A DNA stretch of 64,000 nt from Eubacterium callanderi (GTDB taxonomy: Bacteria; Bacillota; Clostridia; Eubacteriales; Eubacteriaceae). The first letter of the stretch is position 1, and each line of letters starts with the position of its first letter. Shown here in pieces: positions 15,936-24,989 of this stretch. The translations under genes were made by a program, and so were the position numbers. Below the pieces are notes generated by a model. The model saw only the letters and a program-made list of their open reading frames with translations, was not told the DNA's origin and ran no database searches. The stretch spans positions 28,729-92,728 of the forward strand of contig NZ_FRBP01000018.1 in NCBI RefSeq assembly GCF_900142645.1. The letters are read 5' to 3'.

Positions 15936-18587
15936 TCAAAGCAGTTCGCCATAGCGGCGGACAAAAAATTTTTTCAGCATTGTCACCAGAACCATATACA
16001 TCAGCACTGTGACTATGAGGAACGGAAAATACATTCCCGGAAGCGGCACCATATCGAGAGCTGCTCCAATAAAGGTAAAGGGCAGAAGCGTGCCGATGGC
16101 AATTCCCAGGGTGGTTAATCCTGTCAGCTGCCAGGAAGCATGACTCCCGATAAAGGGCAACTTTGGCGAACGGATCATATGAATGACCAGTGTTTGAGTC
16201 CAAAGGGACTCGACAAACCACCCGGCATGGAACAGCGCAATAAAACCGATCTGAGACGTTTGGTCAAGGGTATGGAAGGCGCCACCGAAAACCATAGGGC
16301 AAATGTAGAAGAACAGAAACAAATAGGTGGTAATATCAAACACAGAGCTGGCAGGCCCCATCCAGAGCATAAATTTAACAATGGAGGAGGCATCCCACTT
16401 TCTTGGAACCTTCAGATATTCCGGGTCGACATTGTCCCACGGAATAGCCGTGCAGGAGATGTCATAAATCAGGTTGAGCACCAAAAGCTGCATGGGCAGC
16501 ATAGGTAGCATAGGCAGAAAAATGCTGGCCGCCAGAACAGAAAACATATTGCCAAAATTTGAGCTCGCGGTCATTTTAATATATTTAATGATGTTGGCAT
16601 AGGTTTTACGGCCCTCTACCACACCTTCCTCCAGCACCATCAGGTCTTTTTCCAGCAGAATAATGTCCGCGGACTCGCGCGCGATATCCACAGCGGTATC
16701 GACCGAAATCCCTACGTCGGCCGTCTTCATGGCGCCAGCGTCATTGATCCCATCTCCCAGAAACCCAGTGGTGTGCCCATTACTCTTTAATGCCTCCACA
16801 ATCCGCACCTTTTGCAGTGGAGAGAGCTTGGCAAAGATATCGGTCCTCTCAACAGCTTTTTCCAGGGTGTCATCGTCCATTTTTTCAATATCTGAGCCTA
16901 ACAGTATCTCCCGGGCCGGCATACCGACCTGGCGGCAGATTGCTTTTGTCACTACTTCATTGTCACCTGTCAGCACTTTAACACCCACACCATACTCTTT
17001 AAGAACCTTCAGGGCCGCTTCGGTGCTTTCTTTTGGCGGATCGAGAAAAGCCAGGTAGCCGATCAGCACCATGTCGGATTCATCCGCGACCGAGAACAGC
17101 CCCACCGGTGCTGGGTTTGTCTTTTGCGCCACACCCAAAACCCGCATGCCGGCGTCATTATAACGCCGTACCTGCTCGAGGATTTCATTCCGAACCTCTT
17201 CGGTGATGGGCTCGACCTTACCCTTGTACTCTGCAAAGCTGCACACACTCAGCATTTCTTCAATGGCACCCTTTGTGATCATCTGGGTCTTGCCAGTGCC
17301 GTCTGCTACCACCACACTCATACGGCGGCGGTTGAAATCAAAGGGAATTTCGTCCACTTTCCGGTATTCTTCTTTTAATACAGCGGCAGTTCCCAGATCA
17401 ACATGATTAATGACCGCCTGATCCATCAGGTTTTTAAGGCCTGTCTGGTGCCAGCTGTTCAGGAAAGCATGACGCATGACACGGTCGTCCTCATTGCCAT
17501 GAATGTCTAAAGGGTACTCAAGAACCACCTTATCCTGCGTAAGGGTTCCTGTTTTATCGGTACACAAAACATCCATGGCGCCAAAATTCTGAATAGCACT
17601 CAGATTTTTGACAATGACTTTTTTCTTCGACATGGCCACTGCACTTTTCGCAAGATTTGCCGAGACGATCATCGGCAGCATTTCCGGTGTTAACCCAACT
17701 GCCACTGAAATCGCGAATAAAAAGGCTTCAGGCCAATCGCCTTTTGTCAGTCCATTGGCTAAAAATACCAGCGGAACCATGACCAGCATAAAGCGGATCA
17801 AAACCCATGAAACAGAATTAACCCCTTTATCAAAGCTTGTATCCTGACGCTTTGGGCTCAGCTGGCTGGCCAGAGAGCCAAAAATCGTATCATCGCCAAC
17901 TGCCAGTACCAGCGCTTTGGCTGACCCGCTGACAACGTTCGTTCCCATAAAAGCCAGATTATTACAGGACAGCGGATCACCCTGCGTATTTTTTACCGGA
18001 TTTCCATACTTTTCAACCGCTTCACTCTCTCCTGTCAAGGAGGACTGGCTGATAAAAAGATCGCGCGCGTTCAGTATTCTGACATCGGCTGGAACCATAT
18101 CACCAGCCGCCAGATAGATAATATCCCCCACCACAATTTCATCCAGAGGGATCTCTGCTTTTCCGGCCGGACTCCTGTCGACCGCAGCGGTTGTCTCGAC
18201 CATTTCGCCAAGCCGTTCGGCTGCCCGGTCTGATTTCTGTTCCTGAAAAAAACGCAGTGATCCGCTGATCAGCACCATGATTCCGACAATCATCACAAAC
18301 ACAGGATCTTTTTCTCCCGGGGCTGCCATCACGACATCCGTAATAAATGAAACCAATGCCAGCACAATCAAAATAACTGTAAAGGGATTGACAAAAGCCT
18401 CAAAAATTCGCTTCAGGACAGAATCATTCTGATGGCGGCTCAGTTTATTTTCACCAAAGGCCTCACGCATTTCAGCAACCTTTTCTTCTGTGTAGCTTCC
18501 GGCACTGTAAGTCTTTACAAGAGTGTTTTGCTCTGTAACGGCCGCTTCCAACAGTCTGTTTTTTACATTATTTAAAATCATTTTCAT
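15936..18587 (-). CDS. mgtA: Magnesium-transporting P-type ATPase MgtA
   Basis: An 883-residue P3B-type ATPase that imports Mg2+ at the cost of ATP. Seen: TGES in the actuator domain ([14 protein letters not shown]), the phosphorylation motif [11 protein letters not shown] near residue 345, [11 protein letters not shown] (nucleotide-binding KGA), and the hinge [19 protein letters not shown]. About ten transmembrane segments are present, including [15 protein letters not shown] near the end. ATG 18587 follows CAGGAGG. The long leader holds an M-box riboswitch and a terminator, so the gene should be expressed only when intracellular Mg2+ is low. Family, length and riboswitch agree. Confidence 0.95.
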   Translation of the reverse strand: MKMILNNVKNRLLEAAVTEQNTLVKTYSAGSYTEEKVAEMREAFGENKLSRHQNDSVLKRIFEAFVNPFTVILIVLALVSFITDVVMAAPGEKDPVFVMIVGIMVLISGSLRFFQEQKSDRAAERLGEMVETTAAVDRSPAGKAEIPLDEIVVGDIIYLAAGDMVPADVRILNARDLFISQSSLTGESEAVEKYGNPVKNTQGDPLSCNNLAFMGTNVVSGSAKALVLAVGDDTIFGSLASQLSPKRQDTSFDKGVNSVSWVLIRFMLVMVPLVFLANGLTKGDWPEAFLFAISVAVGLTPEMLPMIVSANLAKSAVAMSKKKVIVKNLSAIQNFGAMDVLCTDKTGTLTQDKVVLEYPLDIHGNEDDRVMRHAFLNSWHQTGLKNLMDQAVINHVDLGTAAVLKEEYRKVDEIPFDFNRRRMSVVVADGTGKTQMITKGAIEEMLSVCSFAEYKGKVEPITEEVRNEILEQVRRYNDAGMRVLGVAQKTNPAPVGLFSVADESDMVLIGYLAFLDPPKESTEAALKVLKEYGVGVKVLTGDNEVVTKAICRQVGMPAREILLGSDIEKMDDDTLEKAVERTDIFAKLSPLQKVRIVEALKSNGHTTGFLGDGINDAGAMKTADVGISVDTAVDIARESADIILLEKDLMVLEEGVVEGRKTYANIIKYIKMTASSNFGNMFSVLAASIFLPMLPMLPMQLLVLNLIYDISCTAIPWDNVDPEYLKVPRKWDASSIVKFMLWMGPASSVFDITTYLFLFFYICPMVFGGAFHTLDQTSQIGFIALFHAGWFVESLWTQTLVIHMIRSPKLPFIGSHASWQLTGLTTLGIAIGTLLPFTFIGAALDMVPLPGMYFPFLIVTVLMYMVLVTMLKKFFVRRYGELL

Positions 18588-18798
18588 TGTCTTAACCTCC
18601 TGAATTTTTGTTTATCAGTTTTGTTAAGACACAAGCCTCAGTAAAGGCAGCTGCCAGAGGTGGAAAAACAAACCCATTTCTTTTGTTTGCACGGTTCCTC
18701 CACTGCTTCCTCTGCCCTTCCGGGACCTATGCCTTTCTCTCGTCCAACGTCCATTTTTCTCACCTGCCTTTTCGACCTTATATTTATTCTATTGCAAT

Positions 18799-18835
18799 AA
18801 AAAAACCTCTGCCAAAGCCCAAGCAATGACAGAGG
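18799..18835 (-). terminator. M-box expression-platform terminator
   Basis: Minus strand: CCTCTGTCA and TGGCAGAGG form a stem (18835-18806) followed by seven Ts. It lies about 30 bases after the M-box aptamer and about 215 bases before mgtA, as expected for Mg2+-induced premature termination. Confidence 0.88.
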
Positions 18836-18865
18836 ACAACCTATCAAAAAATCGTCTCTTAATCT

Positions 18866-19012
18866 ATTCACCGTTCAAGCTTTAGCTTCACAGGGCGGTG
18901 AAATTACATTAGTCAATGCCTTGCGTTCGACATAAACTGTTGACCATCTTGTAGTGTCTCCACTAGTTTGCGGCAGTAATCCATATCCCTGTGGTAGCCT
19001 CACCTACCGAAA
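18866..19012 (-). promoter_or_regulatory. M-box (ykoK leader) Mg2+ riboswitch
   Basis: The minus strand shows M-box landmarks in order: GGTAGGTGAGGCTACC at the 5' end, GATATGGATTACTGCCGC, GACACTACAAGATGGTCAACAG, ATGTCGAACGCAAGGC, and GCTAAAGCTTGAACGGTG at the 3' end. These are the conserved segments of the Mg2+-sensing aptamer. Mg2+ binding should favour the terminator at 18799-18835 and switch mgtA off. The placement before a Mg2+ importer supports the call. Confidence 0.92.
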
Positions 19013-19028
19013 TATTTATTTCTTTGCT

Positions 19029-19057
19029 ATTTTACTTCTTTTGTTTCACTTTGTCAA
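19029..19057 (-). promoter_or_regulatory. mgtA leader promoter
   Basis: Minus strand: TTGACA (19057-19052), 17-bp spacer, TAAAAT (19034-19029). It predicts a start near 19022, about ten bases before the M-box. Confidence 0.85.
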
Positions 19058-19178
19058 GCTGCTTATTGATTTCTTAAGTTTGTCAACAGAAATATCTCAT
19101 TAGCCTCTCAATTGTTTCATTTAAGCATGCTTTGTGTCGAATTGGGTATAATCAAATCATCGCATGTAAGGAGGTTTT

Positions 19179-19661
19179 ATGATGAAACAACATACTCTAA
19201 AATCAGCTAAAGTACCAGATACATATAAAAAGCCTGACGACCAGTCCTTAAAAGAGACGCTATCGCCCGAAGCCTATGAGGTGACACAAAACAGCATGAC
19301 TGAGCGCGCCTTTGCCGGCGAATACTGGGATCAATTTGAACCGGGAATTTATGTGGACATCACCACCGGCGAACCTCTTTTTTCTTCATCTGATAAATTT
19401 GACGCCGGATGTGGATGGCCTTCTTTTTCAAAGCCCATTGATCCGGACACGATCCGTAAGCATAAAGATACCAGCTACGGTATGGTCCGGACAGAAGTGC
19501 GCAGCCGGACGGGCGACGCACACCTAGGACATGTCTTTGAGGACGGACCCGCTGACCTTGGCGGTGAACGCTACTGCATCAACAGTGCTGCGCTCAGGTT
19601 TATTCCAAAGGATCAAATGGAGGCGGAGGGCTATGGCTGGCTTCTTTCTGTTTTAGCATAA
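19179..19661 (+). CDS. msrB: Peptide methionine-R-sulfoxide reductase MsrB
   Basis: Reduces methionine-R-sulfoxide in proteins and so repairs oxidative damage in the cytoplasm. The 160-residue protein shows the MsrB core: [53 protein letters not shown] and the catalytic cysteine in [13 protein letters not shown]. The usual zinc CxxC pairs are absent, as in many single-domain MsrB proteins, and cysteine rather than selenocysteine is used. ATG 19179 follows AAGGAGG. It is divergent from the M-box/mgtA leader. Confidence 0.94.
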   Translation: MMKQHTLKSAKVPDTYKKPDDQSLKETLSPEAYEVTQNSMTERAFAGEYWDQFEPGIYVDITTGEPLFSSSDKFDAGCGWPSFSKPIDPDTIRKHKDTSYGMVRTEVRSRTGDAHLGHVFEDGPADLGGERYCINSAALRFIPKDQMEAEGYGWLLSVLA

Positions 19662-19742
19662 TTTCAGACTATAATTCTTCTCTCAGTTGTTTTATTTTTT
19701 ACTCAAAAGGGTATTTATAAAGCAAGTTAAGGAGTTGATTAA

Positions 19743-21737
19743 ATGTCTTCAGATAATTTAGAAATTTTAAACATAGATCCCTATTTAGAACGCTATAAAT
19801 CTGCAATCGAATGGCGAAACAACCGGTTTAATATGAAAAAAAAGGCTCTTTTAAAGAATAAAAAGAGCCTTTCTGATTTTGCAGACGGTTACCTCTATTT
19901 CGGCTTTCACCAAAAGGCCGAGGGGTGGGTATACCGTGAGTGGGCTCCGAACGCCAAGTCTGTTTTTCTCATTGGTGATTTTAACGGATGGGACAGAGAC
20001 GCTACCCCCCTAAAGCCTTTGGGCAGCGGCAGATGGGAAGTCTTTCTCCCCGGAAAAAAAGCGCTGCCACATGGCTCACGGGTTAAAGTACATATTAAAA
20101 CCAAGGATCAGTCCTTTGACCGGGTACCGCTCTACTGTAAGCGTGTGATACAGGATAAAAACACCTTTGCTTTTGACGGGCAGATCTGGAATCCCGAACA
20201 GCCTTACAAATGGCATGATAAGGCCTTTCACCCCGATCAATCCGTGCCGCCGCTCATCTATGAAGCTCACATCGGCATCGCCGGAGAGTCTCCAGAGGTC
20301 TCGACCTTCAAAGAGTTTACACAAAACACGCTGCCTCATATTGCCGGACTTGGCTACAATGCTGTCCAGCTTATGGCGATCATGGAGCACCCTTATTACG
20401 CCTCCTTTGGCTATCAGGTTTCTAATTTCTTTGCGGTTTCCTCCCGCTTTGGTACTCCCGAGGACTTAAAGGCGCTCATTGACACAGCGCACCATCTCGG
20501 TATCGCGGTTATCCTCGATTTAGTGCACTCCCACGCCTCACGCAATGTTCTGGACGGTATCGGAGAATTTGACGGAACGGACTATCAGTTTTTTCACGCC
20601 GGCCCGGAGGGCGATCATCCTGCCTGGGGTTCAAAGGTTTTTAATTACGATAAGCCCGAGGTTCTCCATTTTCTCTTGTCCAATATAAAATTCTGGCTGG
20701 ACGAATACCATTTTGACGGCTTCCGTTTTGACGGTGTTACCTCTATACTGTACCATAACCATGGCCTTGGCGTAAACTTTAATTCATACGATCAGTACTT
20801 TTCATCCAATACGGATATGTCCGGTCTTACCTATCTCCAGATGGCTTCTGCCCTTGCAAAGGAAATAAAGCCGGATTGTTTCCTCATCGCTGAGGATATG
20901 AGCGGGCTTCCCGGCATGGCACTTCCCGTCTCCCAGGGCGGCCTTGGCTTTGACTACCGGCTGGGCATGGGCCTCCCTGATTTCTGGATTCATACATTAA
21001 GGGATTTAAGAGACGAGGACTGGGATTTAAACGCACTCTGGCATGAGCTTACACAGCGGCGGCCGGGTGAAAAGGTCATTGGCTATGCTGAATCACACGA
21101 TCAAGCCATTGTCGGTGATAAAACCATCATGTTCTGGCTGGCTGATCAGGATATGTACAGCGATATGAATGTTTTTAACCAGAACCCTGTTATTGAACGC
21201 GCCTTGGCTTTACATAAAATGATCCGGCTGATCACCTGTACCTGCGCTGGCGAAGGCTATATGAACTTTATGGGCAACGAGTTTGGGCATCCCGAATGGA
21301 TCGATTTTCCCCGGGAGGAAAACGGCTGGAGCTACCAGTATGCCCGCCGGCAGTGGCATCTGGCAGAAGACACCAACCTTCGATACCGCTATCTCCAGGA
21401 TTTTGACAGAGCCATGATTCATTTTGTCAAGGAGACAAAGCTGCTTGAATATCCGTCTGAGCTTCTGCTCATTGACACCTGGGCAAAACTGCTGCTCTAT
21501 TCAAAGGGGCCTTACCTCTTCGCCTTTAATTTCCATCCCACAAAAGATTTCAATGGCTTCATCCCACTTCCTGACAGCAACGGCTATCAGCCCCTTCTCA
21601 ACACAGAATCCCGCGATTTCGGCGGCTGGATGGACACAGAGCCTGACCTCATTGACGCTAAGGCAAACTGCCCCGGTCGGCTTACCACCCTATATATTCC
21701 AAAACGCTCAGCCGCCGTCTACGCCCCGGCACGCTAA
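19743..21737 (+). CDS. glgB: 1,4-alpha-glucan branching enzyme, eukaryotic (GH13_8) type
   Basis: Forms alpha-1,6 branches in glycogen. The 664-residue protein has a CBM48 domain near the N-terminus (GYLYFGFHQKAEGWVYREWAPNAK), a GH13 barrel and an all-beta C-terminal domain. Catalytic regions: FDGFRFDGVTSILYH (nucleophile Asp), LIAEDMSG (acid Glu) and YAESHDQAIVGDKT (stabiliser Asp). The segments SQGGLGFDYRLGMGLPDFWI and MNFMGNEFGHPEWIDFPRE are those of eukaryotic branching enzymes rather than Escherichia coli GlgB. ATG 19743 follows AAGGAG. No glgA, glgC, glgD or glgP gene is adjacent. A hairpin of the GATGYGGCG family follows. Confidence 0.88.
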   Translation: MSSDNLEILNIDPYLERYKSAIEWRNNRFNMKKKALLKNKKSLSDFADGYLYFGFHQKAEGWVYREWAPNAKSVFLIGDFNGWDRDATPLKPLGSGRWEVFLPGKKALPHGSRVKVHIKTKDQSFDRVPLYCKRVIQDKNTFAFDGQIWNPEQPYKWHDKAFHPDQSVPPLIYEAHIGIAGESPEVSTFKEFTQNTLPHIAGLGYNAVQLMAIMEHPYYASFGYQVSNFFAVSSRFGTPEDLKALIDTAHHLGIAVILDLVHSHASRNVLDGIGEFDGTDYQFFHAGPEGDHPAWGSKVFNYDKPEVLHFLLSNIKFWLDEYHFDGFRFDGVTSILYHNHGLGVNFNSYDQYFSSNTDMSGLTYLQMASALAKEIKPDCFLIAEDMSGLPGMALPVSQGGLGFDYRLGMGLPDFWIHTLRDLRDEDWDLNALWHELTQRRPGEKVIGYAESHDQAIVGDKTIMFWLADQDMYSDMNVFNQNPVIERALALHKMIRLITCTCAGEGYMNFMGNEFGHPEWIDFPREENGWSYQYARRQWHLAEDTNLRYRYLQDFDRAMIHFVKETKLLEYPSELLLIDTWAKLLLYSKGPYLFAFNFHPTKDFNGFIPLPDSNGYQPLLNTESRDFGGWMDTEPDLIDAKANCPGRLTTLYIPKRSAAVYAPAR

Positions 21738-21807
21738 GAAAAAACGGATATTACAATGCGCAATCCGCACTTTCTTGTATTTTGATCCCACACATGTTAT
21801 AGTTGCA

Positions 21808-21842
21808 GGAGATGATGTGGCGTTACGCCGCATCATTTCCTT
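21808..21842. terminator. Hairpin terminator after glgB (family copy 2)
   Basis: GGAGATGATGTGGCG-TTA-CGCCGCATCATTTCC, between glgB and the next plus-strand gene. Stem of about 14 bp with one G-T pair. Confidence 0.7.
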
Positions 21843-21862
21843 ATTGTGAAAGGAGCGCTTTT

Positions 21863-22123
21863 ATGAAAACTTTTAGTTTATCTTCCAATGAGAAAAACAT
21901 GCTCAAGGAAAAAATCATCGCTGCGGTTGATCCTAAGCTTTCGATAAAGCAGGAAGGCGTAGACTTTATTCTGTACCCTGGCATGCAGAAAGAAGGTTAT
22001 GCCCTGATGCTGGAAGAAGACGGTGGCTGTGACTCTCTCAGCGCTTTGCAAAAGGGCACTGAACAGCTTATCGTTGCTGGCGCCATCGTTCTTACTCCAT
22101 ATGGTATACTCGAATATCTATAA
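21863..22123 (+). CDS. Hypothetical 86-residue protein
   Basis: Begins MKTFSLSSNEKNMLKEKI and ends in a hydrophobic stretch, GAIVLTPYGILEYL. ATG 21863 follows AAAGGAGCG. It is soluble by appearance, with alternating alpha and beta tendencies, and has no recognised motif. It sits between glgB and the convergent alcohol dehydrogenase gene and has good coding character (start, ribosome site, no overlap). Function unknown. Confidence 0.65.
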   Translation: MKTFSLSSNEKNMLKEKIIAAVDPKLSIKQEGVDFILYPGMQKEGYALMLEEDGGCDSLSALQKGTEQLIVAGAIVLTPYGILEYL

Positions 22124-22133
22124 ATAACCAAAG

Positions 22134-23195
22134 CTAGCGTTGATAAGGTGTCACTGCCCATTTAATGCAGTGATCCAGCTTCTTCTCAAATATACGGTAA
22201 CCCTCTAAAATATCATTGAGAGGGGCCTCGTGCGTTATGAGGAATTCTGTATTGACCCGTCCGGCCTCAATAAGCTTCATAAGGCGCTCACAATGCACAG
22301 CGTCTACGCCGCCGGTTTTGAAAATCAGATTTTTTCCATACATCTTTTCAAGCGGAAGTGTCTGAGCCTTTTCGTACATGGCAATCAGGGCGACGACAGC
22401 GTTGGGCCGCGCCAGTTTCCAGGCCAGCTCAAATGTGTTCTCGCCGCCAGCTGCCTCGATCACACCGTCTGCCCCGCGGCCATCCGCTAAGGCTGCAACC
22501 GCCTTCTCAGCGTCCTCTGAAAACGGGTTGACGGTCTCATCTGCCAATCCCTGCTTTACCGCCAATTTCAGACGTTCATCCTGGATATCCAATGCGATAA
22601 TCCGGGCGGCGCCAAACAGCCGCGCGCAGCCCATGGCACAGAGCCCCACCGGTCCGGCTCCGATAACCGCAATGGTATCACCAGGTTTTATCTCACAGAG
22701 CTCCGCCCCGAAGTAGCCGCTTGACAAAATATCTCCCAGCAGCAACGCCTCTTTGTCGGTGACGGTATCTGGTATTTCAGTCAGCCCCATATCTGCAAAG
22801 GGGACTCTTACATATTCGGCCTGGCAGCCATCAATCCGGCATCCCAGCTCCCAGCCTCCTTTTTCACAGTTGTTGATAAAGCCCTGCCGGCAGTACGCAC
22901 ACTCTCCGCAGAAAGTGATACAGTTGGCCGCAACGCGCGCTCCTGGTTTTAACTTTTTAACATTTCTCCCCACCTCAACAACTTCACCCACAAACTCGTG
23001 GCCAAGCACCTTTTCTGGAACAGCCCTTGGAACTGCTCCATGCATGATGTGAAGATCGCTGGTGCAAATGGTTGAGAGTGTCACACGGACAATGGCATCA
23101 GTGTCTTCCTCAAGCTTTGGAAACGGCATATCCAAAAGCTCGATGGCGCCGTCCTTATGACAGACAAGCCCTTTCATCATTTTTTCTGACTTCAT
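22134..23195 (-). CDS. Zinc-dependent alcohol dehydrogenase family protein
   Basis: A 353-residue medium-chain dehydrogenase. Catalytic zinc ligands: Cys in STICTSDLHIMHG and the GHEFVGEVVEVG motif. The structural zinc loop is CGECAYCRQGFINNC. The NAD(P) loop is VIGAGPVGLCAMGCARLFGA, followed by IIALDIQDERL, whose Asp suggests NAD(H). It most resembles threonine/sorbitol/alcohol dehydrogenases of Clostridia; the substrate is not clear. It probably shares a transcript with the transglutaminase-like gene 12 bp upstream. ATG 23195 follows GGGAGG. Confidence 0.9.
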   Translation of the reverse strand: MKSEKMMKGLVCHKDGAIELLDMPFPKLEEDTDAIVRVTLSTICTSDLHIMHGAVPRAVPEKVLGHEFVGEVVEVGRNVKKLKPGARVAANCITFCGECAYCRQGFINNCEKGGWELGCRIDGCQAEYVRVPFADMGLTEIPDTVTDKEALLLGDILSSGYFGAELCEIKPGDTIAVIGAGPVGLCAMGCARLFGAARIIALDIQDERLKLAVKQGLADETVNPFSEDAEKAVAALADGRGADGVIEAAGGENTFELAWKLARPNAVVALIAMYEKAQTLPLEKMYGKNLIFKTGGVDAVHCERLMKLIEAGRVNTEFLITHEAPLNDILEGYRIFEKKLDHCIKWAVTPYQR

Positions 23196-23207
23196 TTTAT
23201 TCCTCCC

Positions 23208-23825
23208 TCATATAGCTTCTGGCAGGCCATGTAAGATCATATCAAGAGCATCCTCATTTGTTTCGAGAGCCTTTATGATAGCAGGCGCCGGGCTGACATA
23301 GATTTCTGGATAGTCTTTCTCACCACACTCTGGTCGGACAGGAAAAGCTAACTGCTCCCTTTCTGGATGCGCTTTATTAAACTGAGCATTCTTTCCAAAG
23401 GTATTTCCCCGAGCGTCAATACGTATCCACAGCTTTTCTCCCTCCAGGTACACACCATTAAGGCAGTGTATACAATGGCCGGTATCCGGTGTGTCACCAA
23501 TGGTCAGACGCTGATAACAAAAGCCGGACGGTATCCCTTTTACTCTTAGCAAAGCCGCCAGCAGCATCGATTTAGCATAGCAGATACCTTCACCAGCCTC
23601 CAACACCTCAGAGGCCGTCCGTGTTACCCTGTGCCCCTGAATATCCCAGGAATGATCAATGGTATCCCGAACAAAACGAAAAACCTTTTCAATATACTCC
23701 AGTTTATTTTCAGAAAGCCTGTACAGGCTTTCTGACTTATCCACAATGGTACTGTCACTGTAATTAACATAAAAACTTTCTTCTAAATAATCTTTCAAAT
23801 TTCCGCTTTTCGGTATGAGTTTCAT
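23208..23825 (-). CDS. Transglutaminase-like domain protein
   Basis: A 205-residue cytoplasmic protein with a transglutaminase-like Cys-His-Asp core: GEGICYAKSMLLAALLRVKGIPSGFCYQ (catalytic Cys), DTGHCIHCLNGVYL (His) and WIRIDARGN (Asp). Bacterial members act as cysteine proteases or amidases, or are uncharacterised; no signal peptide is present. It precedes the alcohol dehydrogenase gene in the same direction. ATG 23825 follows GGGAGG. Substrate unknown. Confidence 0.83.
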   Translation of the reverse strand: MKLIPKSGNLKDYLEESFYVNYSDSTIVDKSESLYRLSENKLEYIEKVFRFVRDTIDHSWDIQGHRVTRTASEVLEAGEGICYAKSMLLAALLRVKGIPSGFCYQRLTIGDTPDTGHCIHCLNGVYLEGEKLWIRIDARGNTFGKNAQFNKAHPEREQLAFPVRPECGEKDYPEIYVSPAPAIIKALETNEDALDMILHGLPEAI

Positions 23826-23875
23826 TTCGCCTCCCGAAGTTTAGTCTTCCCTATCTATTGAAAATATTATAGCAT

Positions 23876-23901
23876 AAAAAGACCGGAACAACCGGTCTTT
23901 T
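23876..23901. terminator. Bidirectional hairpin terminator
   Basis: AAAAAGACCGG-AACAA-CCGGTCTTTT, 13 bases past the stop of the Nei-like gene on the minus strand. Confidence 0.85.
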
Positions 23902-23913
23902 ACTTCTTTTGCT

Positions 23914-24747
23914 TTAACAGTTTTTATTGGGCTGGCAGTTTGGACAGTAATAAACGCTGCCGCCCAGATAGGCTTCCTTGACAATGGCACCGCCGCAGAC
24001 CGGACAGGGCGCTTTATAAGTATTTTTGGATAAAATGCTTTTATAGCCGCCCTTCATGCCAAAAATATCCTTCTCGGTATCCCGCCCTCCTTTTACAGTC
24101 ATCTGATGCAGAGTGGCTTTAACAGAGTCAAACAGACGGCTGAGTTCCTCTTCCGTCAGATATTCCAGCTTTGTTCTGGGGTTCACTCGAGCGTTAAAAA
24201 GAATATCCTGCAGGCAGCCATTGCCCAGACCGGGAATCCGCTGTTCCGTTGCCAGAAGAGCCTTTGCGCTGGTATTCTTCTTAGCCGCAGCCACAATGCC
24301 TTCAAACCATTCCCAGTTAAATTCTCCGCTTAAGGGCGATGGCTTTTCTCTGGCAACCTGATGGTAATAATTGTCATTTTCTCCTTCTGTATATGCCCAG
24401 ATTGCCCCGTACATCGCCACCGAAAAGACCAGAGCGCTCTCATCCTCAAAGGTCAGCAGCAGCTGATGCTTTTTGGGCTTTTTTTCCTTTGCCTCCAGAT
24501 AGCGTATATTGACACCGTCCCCCAGCAAAAGCCGCTTATCCCCAAATTCAATTTCAACATAGCCGCCGTACGACGTGGCCCTGTCTACTTTCATCCCCAG
24601 AAGCTGCCCACGGCAGGCTTCCGGCTCGCCATTAAAAAAGGCGAATTTATGTGGTGATGCTCCCGCAACCACCTGCTCAATCTGTTTTCCTTTAACGATC
24701 TCGTCTAATTGTCCAGCTATGGTATAGCTTTCTGGTAATTCCAGCAT
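23914..24747 (-). CDS. Fpg/Nei-family DNA glycosylase-like protein lacking the catalytic proline
   Basis: A 277-residue protein of the Fpg/Nei fold: a beta-sandwich N-terminal domain, the helix-two-turn-helix segment LLATEQRIPGLGNGCLQDILFNARVNPRTKLE, and a C-terminal zinc finger (CPVCGGAI...YYCPNC). Classical members begin MPELPE, where Pro2 is the nucleophile and Glu3 assists. Here the start reads MLELPE, so Leu replaces Pro2. ATG 24747 has GGAGG upstream, and no alternative start restores proline. It may bind DNA without lyase activity or use another residue. Its promoter element is shared with the Spl-like gene at 32438. Confidence 0.85.
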   Translation of the reverse strand: MLELPESYTIAGQLDEIVKGKQIEQVVAGASPHKFAFFNGEPEACRGQLLGMKVDRATSYGGYVEIEFGDKRLLLGDGVNIRYLEAKEKKPKKHQLLLTFEDESALVFSVAMYGAIWAYTEGENDNYYHQVAREKPSPLSGEFNWEWFEGIVAAAKKNTSAKALLATEQRIPGLGNGCLQDILFNARVNPRTKLEYLTEEELSRLFDSVKATLHQMTVKGGRDTEKDIFGMKGGYKSILSKNTYKAPCPVCGGAIVKEAYLGGSVYYCPNCQPNKNC

Positions 24748-24769
24748 ACTGCACCTCCTCTTTTCCTGT

Positions 24770-24807
24770 ATTATACCCTATAAATACTGACAGGTTTTGT
24801 CATATTT
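24770..24807 (-). promoter_or_regulatory. Promoter of Nei-like gene with shared palindrome
   Basis: -10 TATAAT (24775-24770). On the plus strand the element CTGACAGGTNNTGTCATATT starts at 24787, with the TGACA/TGTCA arms at 24788-24792 and 24798-24802, 12 bases from the -10. No good -35 is present. The same element stands at the same distance in front of the gene at 31554-32438. Confidence 0.7.
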
Positions 24808-24903
24808 CACTGAAATTTGCTCTTTTGCAGTAAATAAATGCCCAAAGCCGCTGAAATTAACGGTGGCAGAGCATCTCATCCCCGGACTCTGTTTTAAACC
24901 ATT

Positions 24904-24938
24904 GAAAAAGGCCGCGGACAGACAATGTCCACGGCCTT
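24904..24938 (-). terminator. Terminator after metalloprotease-like gene
   Basis: Minus strand: AAGGCCGTGGACA and TGTCCGCGGCCTT form a stem (24938-24908, one mismatch) followed by TTTTTC. The rest of the 24748-24989 gap holds the Nei-like promoter and nothing else recognised. Confidence 0.78.
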
Positions 24939-24989
24939 ACATCACTTTTATTTTTTCTGCTTTTATCATAGAAAGGCCAGGCTTCCCTG

